Shown: positions 18,101 through 26,171, numbered from the stretch's first letter. The stretch: 64,000 bases of DNA from CAZDVQ01 sp964508975 (GCA_964508975.1 CAZDVQ010000002.1:163824-227823), one strand, 5' to 3'. Numbers and translations: made by a program. The notes: generated by a model not told the origin, from the sequence alone.

Positions 18101-18530
18101 CGCATATGTAAGCAATATCCAGGAGCGTTTAAACCTCTACACCGAGCTAGACGATACCGAGAACGAGGCCCAGCTACAGCAATTCAGCCAGTCGTTGATC
18201 GACCGATTTGGCAAACTACCTGTGCAAGTAGAAGAACTTTTCGAGGGCTTGAGGCTGCGCTGGTCGGCCAAAAAACTAGGCTTCGAGCGCATCATCCTCA
18301 AAGGGGGCAAGCTGCGTTGCTACTTCATTTCCGACCCGCAATCGAGTTTCTTTGAAACCGACAAGTTTGGCAAAATCATGGCCTACATGAACACCCTCAA
18401 AGGCGACCGCTACAGCCTCAAGCAAACAGGTAACTACCTGATGCTCAGTATAGATAAAGTACGTAGCCTAACCCAAGCCGGTAAAATATTACTGGAATTT
18501 GTGGGCGTGGTTGAAGCACCCCAGGCATAA
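15150..18530 (+). CDS. mfd: Transcription-repair coupling factor Mfd
   Basis: A full-length Mfd of 1,126 residues. It displaces RNA polymerase stalled at DNA damage and recruits UvrABC. In order: UvrB-homology region (FAIRGGIVDIYSYG near 175-190), RNA-polymerase-interacting domain (DFVTHLDHGVGRYSGLE), superfamily 2 translocase with Walker A GDVGFGKT (591-598), DEEQ box (692-695), the TATPIPRTL motif and HGQM, the TRG motif region (LHQLRGRVGRS), and the C-terminal autoinhibitory domain. The chosen ATG follows a TAATTTCG element by only a few bases. It is monocistronic as far as context shows. Confidence 0.99.
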   Translation: MNLDQLNEQYQKDPRTQQIAQLLGQKTVQRLVLKGLSGAQDAFVLNAVFKQLDVPHVVIALDREEAAYTQNNIAAVSDKEDVLLFPDSFRRPMHFEEINRNFVLQRTESVNRFFNTATKGSVLVTYPEALFEKVVVPDVLQKTAINLAIGEPIEVDFLVEVLVEYGFERVDFVYEPGQFAIRGGIVDIYSYGNEMPYRVELFDVEVESIRTFNPGTQLSERKISRVTIVPNINTRFNTEEKASLLSLLPENTIFWIQDLNFLTDKLQDCFDRALDYMDKVSSLLEEDRNEEAKFLEDRAFLRPGQVMEELKSYSSIEINTDSGFKNATYIQFNGIPQPSFNKNFEYLIRHLSEHNASGIENYIFAENPKQVQRFYSIFDDLKADVRWHPIPKAINEGFLDKDLNIACYTDHQIFERYHRYKMRAGFDKAESLNLRRLRELRPGDFVTHLDHGVGRYSGLEKITINGQIQEAVRLIYRDNDVLYVSINSLHKISRYVGKDGTPPKIHKLGSDTWSNTKRRTKAKIKELAIDLIKLYAKRKATPGFAYSMDGYLQNELEASFIYEDTPDQAKATEDVKKDMQKNHPMDRLICGDVGFGKTEVAIRAAFKAVTDGKQVAILVPTTILAIQHARTFKERLGHFGVSIDYVNRFRSAKEKTEIFKQTEAGKVDILIGTHSILGSKVKFKDLGLLIIDEEQKFGVGAKEKLREARVSIDTLTLTATPIPRTLQFSLMAARDLSIINTPPPNRQPIQTEVRTFNDEVIKDAIYYEVSRGGQVFFIHNRVTQLPEMAAMLRRLCPDLDIAMAHGQMESDDLENVLIDFIDGKHDVLCSTNIIETGLDIPNANTIIINNANQFGLSDLHQLRGRVGRSNKKAFCYLFSPPKSVLTPEARKRLQVIEEFSDLGSGFHIAMRDLDIRGAGNLLGAEQSGVIADIGYETYQKILNEAIRELKETDFKDLFQDELSLQTEFVQDVAIETDIEMLIPDAYVSNIQERLNLYTELDDTENEAQLQQFSQSLIDRFGKLPVQVEELFEGLRLRWSAKKLGFERIILKGGKLRCYFISDPQSSFFETDKFGKIMAYMNTLKGDRYSLKQTGNYLMLSIDKVRSLTQAGKILLEFVGVVEAPQA

Positions 18531-18546
18531 ATTTTTGGATTTTTTT

Positions 18547-18675
18547 GGGCGTTGCGCCGCTTCTCGGGGCGTATTCGATACGCCCCTATAGGTGCGGCGC
18601 CGCTGTCCTACGGGTGCGCTGTTCGCTTAGTGCTTCGCACCGCGGCTAGCGCCGCGCCCTCCGGCCAGCTAACGC
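18547..18675 (+). repeat. GC-rich structured intergenic repeat, copy 5, with nested palindrome
   Basis: Forward orientation between the convergent mfd and Rpn genes. Closing stem GCGTT/AACGC. The first hairpin (GCGCCGC/GCGGCGC) has its loop replaced by a palindrome, GGGGCGTAT-TCG-ATACGCCCC, at about 18566-18586. Confidence 0.92.
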
Positions 18676-18889
18676 AAAGCGTTGGTATAGTGTAGTAGGT
18701 TGCTGTAAAATAACTGATGAGGTACAAAAACAGCCCTCAACTGCTCGTATAAATATTTATAATTGCAGAAAACGCGATAAGTGAAAATATAAATTATCAA
18801 CATGAAGCGATGTCTCCGCTTTTTCCTAGAGGGCGTACATCCAGTTGTTTAGACAGGGAGGAGTGAACGGGATTTAACGCTAACTTACA
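18676..18889. other. Gene-free spacer downstream of repeat copy 5
   Basis: AT-rich, with no supported gene, RNA or terminator between the repeat and the 3' end of the Rpn-family gene. Confidence 0.4.
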
Positions 18890-19849
18890 TTAAATCAAAC
18901 CCAAATCTTTAGCTTCTTGTATAACAGTCTTTACTTCTGATGGATTTACATCTAAAGCAAGGGCAATTGATTGAATGTCAAGGCCTTTTTTATGAAGGTC
19001 AATAATTTTCAGAGCAAGTCGAGCTCCTTCTTCCTTGCCCTCTTCTATCCCCTCGAGTTTACCTTCGAGTTTACCTTCGAGTTTACCTTTTTCAATGCCT
19101 TTTTCAATGCCTTTCTCGATGCCTTCGAGTTTGCCTTTATTGTACAGGTAGTCGGTTTCAACGTCTTCAAGTTCGATGTAGATGGGCATGGTGTTGAAGT
19201 TTTCGATTAAAAGATGGTCAAATTTACGCAAACGTGCCAAGTTGAGCAACTGTGCGTGATATTTTTTTAGTTTGCTGAGGTCATGGCAACATTGTTGCAG
19301 CTTTATGACGATAGAACGCAGAACTTGTTCTGTTTGTTCCTTACCGAACTTGGCAAACACCGCAAATATAATTACCTCGGGTACTTGGGACGAGAGGAAT
19401 CGCTCAGGGTCAAGTTCGTTCAGCGCTATAATGTCGTACTCGAAACTTGAACGGGGCCCCGTAAACTGCCCGATCATGCGGTGCGGCCCAGTGCCTATGT
19501 AAACAACCATTTGCCAAACGGGTAGTTTGTATTTCTGGCTAATCAAGCTAAAATAAAGCAGCATCCTGTAATGCATTTCAGGGTCAGGGCTGGACTGGAA
19601 TTCCATATGTACCAACAGGCGTGTACCGTCGGCTTGTGTCACCTCGTACAACATATCAAGCTCGCGCTCTAGGGTACTTTGTAGTTTTTCCGGTAAAGGT
19701 TTTATATGTATCCATACAGCATCTGGGGTAAATGCCTTGAACAACTCGAGGGCATTTTCCTTGATGATTTTGTCATATATGTTCCCTGTTTCGGGTATGG
19801 GGGGAATAGGCTTGTTTTCCATGTCGCAAAGTTCTGGCAACTGGTCCAT
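18890..19849 (-). CDS. Rpn-family PD-(D/E)XK nuclease / transposase-like protein
   Basis: A 319-residue protein resembling the Rpn (YhgA-like) family of recombination-promoting nucleases. The N-terminal half shows the restriction-endonuclease-like core, ERELDMLYEV ... LLVHMEFQSSPDP, where Asp, Glu and Gln fit a D-(E/D)XQ variant of the PD-(D/E)XK site. Residues about 235-275 are a run of six-residue KGIEKG and KLEGKL units encoded by tandem DNA repeats, typical of the linker in these proteins. The C-terminus is helical, with a likely DNA-binding tail (IQSIALALDVNPSEVKTVI). Family members promote RecA-independent recombination in E. coli; activity here is inferred. Confidence 0.85.
   Translation of the reverse strand: MDQLPELCDMENKPIPPIPETGNIYDKIIKENALELFKAFTPDAVWIHIKPLPEKLQSTLERELDMLYEVTQADGTRLLVHMEFQSSPDPEMHYRMLLYFSLISQKYKLPVWQMVVYIGTGPHRMIGQFTGPRSSFEYDIIALNELDPERFLSSQVPEVIIFAVFAKFGKEQTEQVLRSIVIKLQQCCHDLSKLKKYHAQLLNLARLRKFDHLLIENFNTMPIYIELEDVETDYLYNKGKLEGIEKGIEKGIEKGKLEGKLEGKLEGIEEGKEEGARLALKIIDLHKKGLDIQSIALALDVNPSEVKTVIQEAKDLGLI
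19052..19135 (-). repeat. In-frame tandem repeats in the Rpn-family gene
   Basis: Three adjacent 12-bp units near TTTACCTTCGAG and three near TTCAATGCCTTT on the plus strand encode KLEG and IEKG blocks. Unit number can vary without frame loss. Confidence 0.85.
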
Positions 19850-19943
19850 TCAACCTATTCGACTGAGTTATACCTTATTCTGTTTGGTTATAATATATTA
19901 AGATTTGAGCGATTTTTGGAATAATGCGCACTGCCGAGCATCA

Positions 19944-20049
19944 GCGCCAGCGATGTGGAGCGGTGGCCCGTAGGGCCAGACCCGTAGGGGCCGAGCGAAT
20001 AGCGAGCCGCGCAACGTAGCGACGGCAAGCAACGCGAGCCGGGGCGCCC
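19944..20049 (-). repeat. GC-rich structured intergenic repeat, copy 6
   Basis: Reverse orientation in the divergent spacer between the Rpn-family gene and the thioredoxin-fold gene. Closing stem GCGCC/GGCGC. The interior differs from the main class but keeps the core CGCT-NNN-CGCT pattern on the reverse strand. Confidence 0.8.
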
Positions 20050-20117
20050 AAAAATATTAAACTACCCAAAACCGAACTTGTGTAACCTTTGTCATGTTCT
20101 AAGGCCACACGAGTACC

Positions 20118-20125
20118 TAACTTTG
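20118..20125 (+). promoter_or_regulatory. -7 promoter element (TAACTTTG) of the thioredoxin-fold gene
   Basis: Exact TAnnTTTG match, 25 bp upstream of the ATG at 20151. A -33 TTG at 19-21 bp spacing was not seen. Confidence 0.55.
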
Positions 20126-20150
20126 TGGCTCATTATTAAATATACACTTT

Positions 20151-20768
20151 ATGACTAGCGTTTTGACCGAGCTGATGGTGAACCCCATGGATTACAGCAC
20201 CTACCGCGAAACCGTTGATAAACTTTATGCCGAAGGCCGTGCCTCATCTACCGAGCCTGGCGATGAACACATGTTGCACTATGTGCAGCTGAACGTTACG
20301 CGGATGCGCCGCCTGGATAAAACCACCAAGCTGAGCGACGAAAGCCTGCAAAGCCTAGCCAACTTGGATAAAAACCTGCTGTGGGTAGTGGTTACCGAAG
20401 GCTGGTGCGGCGATGCCTCGCAAATAGTACCCGTTATTGAGTTGCTGGCGCAACACTCGGGCGGGAAAATCAAAACACAGTATTATTTCAGGGATGAAAA
20501 CCTACCGTTGATTGACCAGTTCTTGACCAATGGAGGCCGGGCAATCCCTAAAGTTATATCGTTCAACCCCGATACCATGGAAGTGGTGGGCAGCTGGGGC
20601 CCAAGGCCAGAAGGCGCCCAAGCCTTGGTAACCGAGTATAAAAAAGCTATTGAAGCAGTACCCGGCTCGCTTTCATTTGACGATGTAAAAGAACAATTAC
20701 AACGTTGGTACAACGAGGATAAAACCATGAGCATTCAGCGCGAACTAATTGCCACACTCGTGAACTGA
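20151..20768 (+). CDS. Thioredoxin-fold protein with a single-cysteine WCGDA motif
   Basis: A 205-residue protein of the Thioredoxin_9-like family. The CXXC site is replaced by WCGDA (Trp85-Cys86-Gly87-Asp88), so it cannot act as a classical dithiol oxidoreductase; the cis-proline loop (GRAIPKVISF) is kept. No signal peptide is visible, suggesting a cytoplasmic protein. It precedes the FemAB-like gene by 26 bp, making an operon likely. Function is unknown. Confidence 0.85.
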   Translation: MTSVLTELMVNPMDYSTYRETVDKLYAEGRASSTEPGDEHMLHYVQLNVTRMRRLDKTTKLSDESLQSLANLDKNLLWVVVTEGWCGDASQIVPVIELLAQHSGGKIKTQYYFRDENLPLIDQFLTNGGRAIPKVISFNPDTMEVVGSWGPRPEGAQALVTEYKKAIEAVPGSLSFDDVKEQLQRWYNEDKTMSIQRELIATLVN

Positions 20769-20794
20769 TTACGGCTCGGTTTGTTTGTATACGT

Positions 20795-21733
20795 ATGAAC
20801 ATTCGCCTTGTACAACGTGCAGACATCGAGCAACCCAAATGGGATGGTTGTGTGTTTCATGCCAACAACTCCATGATTTACGGCTTTACCTGGTATCTCG
20901 ACAATGTGTGCGAAGACTGGGTTGGCCTGGTTGAAGGCGATTACGAATCTGTTTTCCCGCTGGTTTACAATACCAAGCTGTTGGGTATCAAGCAACTGTA
21001 TCAACCTTTGCTGACCCAACAGCTTGGTCTTTTTTCGGTCAATGCTTTATCCTCGGCCAGGCTTGAAGCTTTCTTGGATGCCATTCCCAAGGAGTTCAAG
21101 CTGGTGAACATTTGCCTGAACGACCGCAACCGCGTACGCGATACCTACACGGCCTTCCATTACAGCCCGCAGCCCAACTACGTGTTGCACTTAAACTTGC
21201 CCTACGAAGAAATTGAACGCAACTACAGCGATATGTTGCGCCGTAACTTGCGCAAGGCCCACAAGGCCGATTTAACCCTGGGCAACAACATCAAACCCGA
21301 ACGCCTGGTTGAGATGGTAAAGGCCTACCATAAGGAAAAAGGCAACAAAATACCCGACAGCTTATACCATACCGCTTTGCGCATCATTTATAATTGTATG
21401 CACAGGGGGCTAGGATTCATGTCGGGGGCACTCAACCCCGATGGCGAAATACTGGCCGCAGCGTTTTTCATGTATAGCAAAGGCCGCATCATAAACCTGC
21501 TGAACGTGACCACGACGGAAGGCCGCAAGGTAAATGCCATGCACTTTGTGATTGACATGCTCATCAGGACACATGCCAACCAGCCTACCCTACTCGATTT
21601 TGAAGGTACCAGCATTGCGCCACTAGCACAATTTTACCAGAGTTTTGGTTCGTTGAACCAAGCATACTATAAAGTAAGTCGGAACGATTTACCCCAGCCT
21701 ATCAAATTTGCCTACAAGATGCTAAAAGGTTAA
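20795..21733 (+). CDS. FemAB/GNAT-like acyltransferase
   Basis: A 312-residue protein with the fold of the FemAB/Acetyltransf_6 group: an N-terminal NNSMIYGFTWYLDNV block and a C-terminal GNAT domain (LRKAHKADLTLG, GRIINLLNVTT, LLDFEGTSIAPLAQFYQSFG). Members transfer acyl or aminoacyl groups, for example in cell-wall or surface-glycan modification. The substrate is not predictable here. It follows the thioredoxin-fold gene closely. Confidence 0.78.
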   Translation: MNIRLVQRADIEQPKWDGCVFHANNSMIYGFTWYLDNVCEDWVGLVEGDYESVFPLVYNTKLLGIKQLYQPLLTQQLGLFSVNALSSARLEAFLDAIPKEFKLVNICLNDRNRVRDTYTAFHYSPQPNYVLHLNLPYEEIERNYSDMLRRNLRKAHKADLTLGNNIKPERLVEMVKAYHKEKGNKIPDSLYHTALRIIYNCMHRGLGFMSGALNPDGEILAAAFFMYSKGRIINLLNVTTTEGRKVNAMHFVIDMLIRTHANQPTLLDFEGTSIAPLAQFYQSFGSLNQAYYKVSRNDLPQPIKFAYKMLKG

Positions 21734-21814
21734 CAGCTGCTATTTGAGCGAGATTTATGCTCAGGTACTTAGCGAATATCGCGTAACTTCGCGGCACAAT
21801 CTAACCCTACAGAT

Positions 21815-22798
21815 ATGTATACCTCCACGAAATCACTGGCCGACATAAAAGCTCCCATCGACGGAGAGCTAAAGGCATTCCAGCAATACTTCAAGGAGGC
21901 GATGCGCAGTAAAGTGCCCCTGCTCGACAGGGTTACGGGTTATATCATCCGCAGTAAGGGCAAGCAAGTACGGCCCATGTTCGTGTTCCTGTGCACCCGT
22001 TTATTTGGCGAGACCAAGCCCGCCGCTTATGAAGCTGCCGCCCTGGTGGAGTTGTTACACACCGCAACCCTGGTACACGACGACGTGGTGGACGATTCGC
22101 TGGAGCGCCGTGGTTTTTTCTCGATTAGCGCGTTGTGGAAAAATAAAATTGCCGTGTTGGTTGGCGATTACCTGCTATCGCAAGGTTTGTTGATTGCCTT
22201 GAAAAACAAGCAATACCGCTTGCTGGAGCTGCTATCGGAGGCGGTTCAAGAAATGAGCGAGGGCGAGTTATTACAGCTGGAAAAAGCCCGCAGATTAGAT
22301 ATCAGCGAGGAGGTTTACTACAACATTATCCGCCAGAAAACGGCCTCTTTGATCGCTTCGGCCTGTGCCTCGGGCACTGCGGCAGCCACCAACGACGAAG
22401 AAACCATCCTGAAAATGAAAAGCTTCGGCGAGAAGATTGGTATTGCGTTTCAAATTCGCGACGACTTGTTCGATTTTGGCGATGGCGATGCCGGTAAACC
22501 TCAAGGCAACGACCTGAAAGAGAAAAAAATGACCTTGCCGCTTATTTACGCCCTCAACAAGGCCGATAAAGCAACCCGCAGGGGCATCATATACAACATC
22601 AAGAACAACAATAAAAATCCGGAGAAAATCAAGGAAATCAGCCAGTACGTCATTGCTAGTGGGGGCATCGAATACGCTCGCGAGGCCATGTACCGCTACC
22701 GTGCCGAGGCATTTGATATTTTGCACGAGTTCCCGGACTCTGAAATCAGGCAGGCCCTGGAAGACCTCGTCGTTTTTGTAACCGAACGGAATGCCTAA
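21815..22798 (+). CDS. Polyprenyl diphosphate synthase (long-chain, IspB-like)
   Basis: A 327-residue trans-prenyltransferase. The first aspartate-rich motif is DDVVDD (Asp89-Asp94) and the second is DDLFD (216-220). The residues just before the first motif (LLHTATLVH) lack the bulky aromatics of short-chain enzymes, so a long product (quinone side chain or similar) is favoured; this is inference. It could also feed the carotenoid pathway if the product were geranylgeranyl diphosphate. A TAACTTCG element lies about 25 bp upstream. Confidence 0.93.
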   Translation: MYTSTKSLADIKAPIDGELKAFQQYFKEAMRSKVPLLDRVTGYIIRSKGKQVRPMFVFLCTRLFGETKPAAYEAAALVELLHTATLVHDDVVDDSLERRGFFSISALWKNKIAVLVGDYLLSQGLLIALKNKQYRLLELLSEAVQEMSEGELLQLEKARRLDISEEVYYNIIRQKTASLIASACASGTAAATNDEETILKMKSFGEKIGIAFQIRDDLFDFGDGDAGKPQGNDLKEKKMTLPLIYALNKADKATRRGIIYNIKNNNKNPEKIKEISQYVIASGGIEYAREAMYRYRAEAFDILHEFPDSEIRQALEDLVVFVTERNA

Positions 22799-22846
22799 GG
22801 CTCCTTGGGCAATTAAGTAAAGGTCATTTACGCATTTAGTCGTTTT

Positions 22847-22947
22847 GGGCGCCCCGGCGCTGCGCGCCGTCGGCGTGCTACGGGGTTCGCTATTCGCTCC
22901 GTGCTTCGCACCAGCGCCTACGGCGCTGCCCTACGCATGCCTGGCGC
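22847..22947 (+). repeat. GC-rich structured intergenic repeat, copy 7
   Basis: Forward orientation after the prenyl synthase. Closing stem GCGCC/GGCGC; hairpins CGGCGC-TGC-GCGCCG, GTGC-TTC-GCAC and AGCGCC-TA-CGGCGCT. A close sister of copies 1 and 18. Confidence 0.93.
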
Positions 22948-23039
22948 ATGGGACTGGTAAGTACAGCACAACCTTCAAATTTCTGTATGTTTGGTAAAAA
23001 AACGAGCTCATTTATCATCTAAAACAAGTAAATATTTAT

Positions 23040-23047
23040 TATATTTG
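23040..23047 (+). promoter_or_regulatory. -7 promoter element (TATATTTG) of the small-protein/NTase pair
   Basis: Exact TAnnTTTG match 38 bp upstream of the ATG at 23085. Confidence 0.55.
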
Positions 23048-23084
23048 CAGTTAGTAGGCAAGTATTAATGCCCTTTCTTTATAT

Positions 23085-23273
23085 ATGGAAAAACGAGTTC
23101 AAATCATTAAAAAAGGACAAGATAATAGCAATTATCTTTACTGGTTGTCTTTGACGCCACGGGAGCGCATGTCTGAATTAGAAGAAATACGTAACATCAT
23201 TAATGTAAAGAGATATGGAACTCGACAAAGATTTCAAAGAGTTTATACAGTTATTAAACAGGTACGATGTTAA
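23085..23273 (+). CDS. Small protein partnered with nucleotidyltransferase (62 aa)
   Basis: The 62-residue product has the pattern YWLSLTPRERMSELEEIR followed by RQRFQRVYTVI, recognisable from many Bacteroidota where it precedes a nucleotidyltransferase of the AbiEii-like group. It overlaps the next gene by 59 bp in another frame, a strong sign of coupled expression. The pair may act as a toxin-antitoxin-like module, with this protein as the partner; direct evidence for that is lacking. It starts at the first ATG after the promoter element. Confidence 0.75.
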   Translation: MEKRVQIIKKGQDNSNYLYWLSLTPRERMSELEEIRNIINVKRYGTRQRFQRVYTVIKQVRC

Positions 23274-23676
23274 ATATTTGGTTATTGGTGGCTATGCAGT
23301 GAATTTTCATGGTTATCCACGTTATACCAAAGATATTGACTTTTGGCTTTGGATGACCCCTTCCAATATTGAAAAACTACTTGCTGCAATCAAGTCCTTC
23401 GGTTTTGGTGGTTTAGGACTAAGCCTCGAAGATTTCATGTCTCCTGAAAATATTATTCAACTCGGCTACGAACCATACAGGATTGACCTACTAATGGATG
23501 TGGATGGTGTTGAATTTGAACCATGTTTTGAACGGCGTATTGATGCTCAACTTGATGATGTAGATATTCATTTCCTCTCAGTTGACGATCTTATTAAAGC
23601 CAAAAAACAAGCGGGCAGGCTTCAAGACTTAGCCGATGCGGAACAGCTTGAGAAACTAAAATCACTCAAACAGTAG
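23215..23676 (+). CDS. AbiEii/DUF6036-type nucleotidyltransferase
   Basis: A 153-residue protein of the nucleotidyltransferase superfamily. The start of the active site is VIGGYAVNFHGYPRYTKDID, with the GG and DxD-like (KDIDFW) elements; a third acidic residue lies in YRIDLLMDVDG. The family is related to AbiEii abortive-infection toxins and to MNT antitoxins. Paired with the preceding 62-residue gene. The region is AT-richer than its neighbours, compatible with acquisition. Confidence 0.85.
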   Translation: MELDKDFKEFIQLLNRYDVKYLVIGGYAVNFHGYPRYTKDIDFWLWMTPSNIEKLLAAIKSFGFGGLGLSLEDFMSPENIIQLGYEPYRIDLLMDVDGVEFEPCFERRIDAQLDDVDIHFLSVDDLIKAKKQAGRLQDLADAEQLEKLKSLKQ

Positions 23677-23824
23677 TCATTGGCAAGTGCAAAGCTGTAT
23701 TTGAAACTCGAAACCTTTAGGCGGAGGGAAGAGACTCTTCCCATATTCCAAAACCATATCCTTTGCGTCATAAATTATAACTCAGGCGCATAAATTAGAA
23801 GCAACATTGTTGGGTGGCATGCCA

Positions 23825-23832
23825 TATCTTTG
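23825..23832 (+). promoter_or_regulatory. -7 promoter element (TATCTTTG) of the pentapeptide-repeat gene
   Basis: Exact TAnnTTTG match 16 bp upstream of the ATG at 23849. Confidence 0.55.
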
Positions 23833-23848
23833 CCCATAAAAATAAGAG

Positions 23849-24451
23849 ATGGCTTTCCCAGATAAAATACAGGATTTTAGCATGGTGATGCAGCCCGGTG
23901 CCGACTGCACGGGTATACAAACAGGCTTGATGATTAACATGGCCCAATCGGGCGATGAACTCGACGAACAAGATTTACAGGAACTACTAGAAGAACACCA
24001 AGCCTTTTTAAAAAGTGGTGGCATGGGTGGTACCTGGGAAACCTATGTGGTGGGCGGTATTGTGTTTGGTTTATACAATCACAGCGCAAGTACACAAGGG
24101 GAGCAACTAAACCTAAACTTGAAAAATATAGCTCGTTTCAAACGGCTGCCCATACTTGAAATTCCCTTTGCATACATGATTGGCTTGTATGCACCGGGCT
24201 TTGATTTTAGCCGTTGTGACCTTTCGGGCTCGTGCATGACCGACAGCCAGCTGGAGGGCAGCAACTTCGAGTCGGCTAACTTAGAACGTGTAGATTTTTC
24301 GCGGGCCATACTCAAGGGGGCCAACTTCCAGAACGCCATGCTCGCCGGTGCTGATTTCGAGAACTGCGATTTAAAAGGCGCTGATTTCCGCGGGGCAGTG
24401 CTAACCGATGCCCGTTTTCCTGGGGCGAATATTAACGGCGTTTGGCGTTAA
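23849..24451 (+). CDS. Pentapeptide-repeat protein
   Basis: A 200-residue protein. The C-terminal third, about residues 118-197, is a run of A(D/N)LXX-type repeats (FDFSRCDLSGSCM, SNFESANLERVDFSRAILKGANF, AGADFENCDLKGADFRGA), predicting a right-handed beta-helix. The N-terminal 110 residues have an acidic DELDEQDLQELLEEHQAF helix and a glycine-rich stretch (SGGMGGTWETYVVGG) with no family I recognise. Some pentapeptide proteins mimic DNA and protect gyrase, but there is no sign of that specific activity here. Confidence 0.85.
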   Translation: MAFPDKIQDFSMVMQPGADCTGIQTGLMINMAQSGDELDEQDLQELLEEHQAFLKSGGMGGTWETYVVGGIVFGLYNHSASTQGEQLNLNLKNIARFKRLPILEIPFAYMIGLYAPGFDFSRCDLSGSCMTDSQLEGSNFESANLERVDFSRAILKGANFQNAMLAGADFENCDLKGADFRGAVLTDARFPGANINGVWR

Positions 24452-24515
24452 AAAACATAGCGCCGCAGCAACATGATTTGTTGCCACGACGCCATGTCAT
24501 AATTCCCGAATCCTA

Positions 24516-26171
24516 CTATTTACTAAACGTTTTAGTCCCGAAACTGCTGCCTTGCTGGCAGAAGAGGTAATATTGTCCTTGTGGTAAATCGCTGATATCA
24601 ATAGCATCGTGTGAAGTAATTTCAACTGCTTTTACCTGCTGGCCCAATGCGGTGAAAATAGAACAGCGGAGGCTTTCTGTTGAGGCTTGAGTTGCCACCC
24701 TGATTTGATTTTGGGCAGGGTTGGGGTAAAGGCTAAATTCAAGTTGCTTGTCAAATTGTTCCGTACCCGTGGGGAAGCACTGCTCTGTTACACAACCTAA
24801 AGCCAAGCGCATGGGGCTATTGTTGGCCGTAAGGCTAGAGGGCGCTCCGTTGAACATATATCCCGCAACAGGGAAGTCAAAGCCTGTTTGCTGTTGCTGC
24901 CCGATAAAACCAGGCCCTGCTACCTGCGATATTTTGAAATTGCCGTTACCTTCATATAGCAAGGCGACTAAAATAGTATCGCCAGCAACTACCTCAACAC
25001 CTATGCCTGTAGTGTTTACATCAAATATTGGGATTTCGACCCAAGTGTCATCAGCTATACTGGTATTAGGGTAAAATGGCCCTGAAAGTCCAATTTGCAT
25101 TGATAATGGCCAGCCCTTTTTGTAAACACTCACAGTTGCATAGTCACTATTGACTGCAAGAGCCGACCAATCGGCCGCTGCCCGAACTGCGCTGATGTGG
25201 TCAGAGGCAGGGAAGTAATAAGCGGTGTAAAAAATTATATCCGTACTTGCTAATGCTGGCCCAAAATTAGGCCCTGGACTAAGTGTCCCTGTCGTACGTT
25301 CGTACTGGGTGTCGGTGATTTCAAATTGATAGCTAAAAGTATTATCGCTGGGGTCTTCGTCAATGCCATTGATGTCAACTGTGTAGCTTACTTGGTACAC
25401 CCCTAGCACTGTGGGAAAGAAGCTATTGTTTGGACTTACAAGCATATCGTTAGCGCCTATGTTTAACCCTGTTTGTGGGGCAGGAAATAAGTTTCCAATG
25501 AGATAGCTTGTTTCTGAGTAAACCAACCCATTAGGATCTGTAACCTCCACAAGAACCGTGGGGTTGGTTTGAGCAAATGTTCCATTGTTGCGGAGTTTAC
25601 AGCTTAAATCAATAGGCCTGCGTTGGCAAAAGGTAGTGTAGTAATTATCTGGTACCTTAATATCGAGCAAAGAGAGGTTGCTGTTCAAATCCTTGCGGTC
25701 GCTGAGGCGGAAGGTTATATTGCCTGTTTGGAGATCGAGCCTTATGGAATCGCAAGCCGTTTCGGTGAGGGCCATACATGGTACACTTGCGCTCACGAAT
25801 GGGGCAATCAAAGGGTAGGGGCTTGTCGTGCCGTTGTTGTCGCAGAGCACGATAGCAGCCGCTCCAGCTTGCTCTGCGTGATAAAACTGGGTATCGATAG
25901 AACAGGCAGTAGAGCGGTCGATGAAGAATATTTTACCTGCATCGGTAGTATTCCCGCTTAAGGTAGTGCAAGCCTGAGTGGGGTTACTGGTCCCATTATT
26001 GGCAAAAACACCTTGCAACACTTGGGTACCTAAAACTGGGGCTCCCCAACGGGCATTAATGGTGTGTAAATACTGCCCATTATACGAGCTTGGCGATGCA
26101 ACGCTGAGATACTGGGCTTGAACATGGATAAAAACCACGCAGCACAAATTGAGTAAAATTGCTTTTTTCAT
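24516..26171 (-). CDS. Secreted PA-domain protein with T9SS sorting domain
   Basis: A 551-residue exported protein. Signal peptide MKKAILLNLCCVVFIHVQAQ; a protease-associated (PA) domain near residues 60-150 (GKIFFIDRSTACSIDTQFYHAEQAGAAA in pieces, VPCMALTE); Ig-like beta sandwiches in the middle; and a type IX C-terminal sorting domain at the end (LYPNPAQNQIRV ... DISDLPQGQYYLF). PA domains often accompany peptidases, but no catalytic motif is visible, so it is probably a binding or structural surface protein. It lies downstream of the dehydrogenase on the same strand, separated by repeat copy 8. Confidence 0.9.
   Translation of the reverse strand: MKKAILLNLCCVVFIHVQAQYLSVASPSSYNGQYLHTINARWGAPVLGTQVLQGVFANNGTSNPTQACTTLSGNTTDAGKIFFIDRSTACSIDTQFYHAEQAGAAAIVLCDNNGTTSPYPLIAPFVSASVPCMALTETACDSIRLDLQTGNITFRLSDRKDLNSNLSLLDIKVPDNYYTTFCQRRPIDLSCKLRNNGTFAQTNPTVLVEVTDPNGLVYSETSYLIGNLFPAPQTGLNIGANDMLVSPNNSFFPTVLGVYQVSYTVDINGIDEDPSDNTFSYQFEITDTQYERTTGTLSPGPNFGPALASTDIIFYTAYYFPASDHISAVRAAADWSALAVNSDYATVSVYKKGWPLSMQIGLSGPFYPNTSIADDTWVEIPIFDVNTTGIGVEVVAGDTILVALLYEGNGNFKISQVAGPGFIGQQQQTGFDFPVAGYMFNGAPSSLTANNSPMRLALGCVTEQCFPTGTEQFDKQLEFSLYPNPAQNQIRVATQASTESLRCSIFTALGQQVKAVEITSHDAIDISDLPQGQYYLFCQQGSSFGTKTFSK

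Noticed and set aside
19052..19135. Possible CRISPR-like repeat run
   Set aside because: Units are 12 bp, adjacent without spacers, and in frame within the Rpn-family gene.
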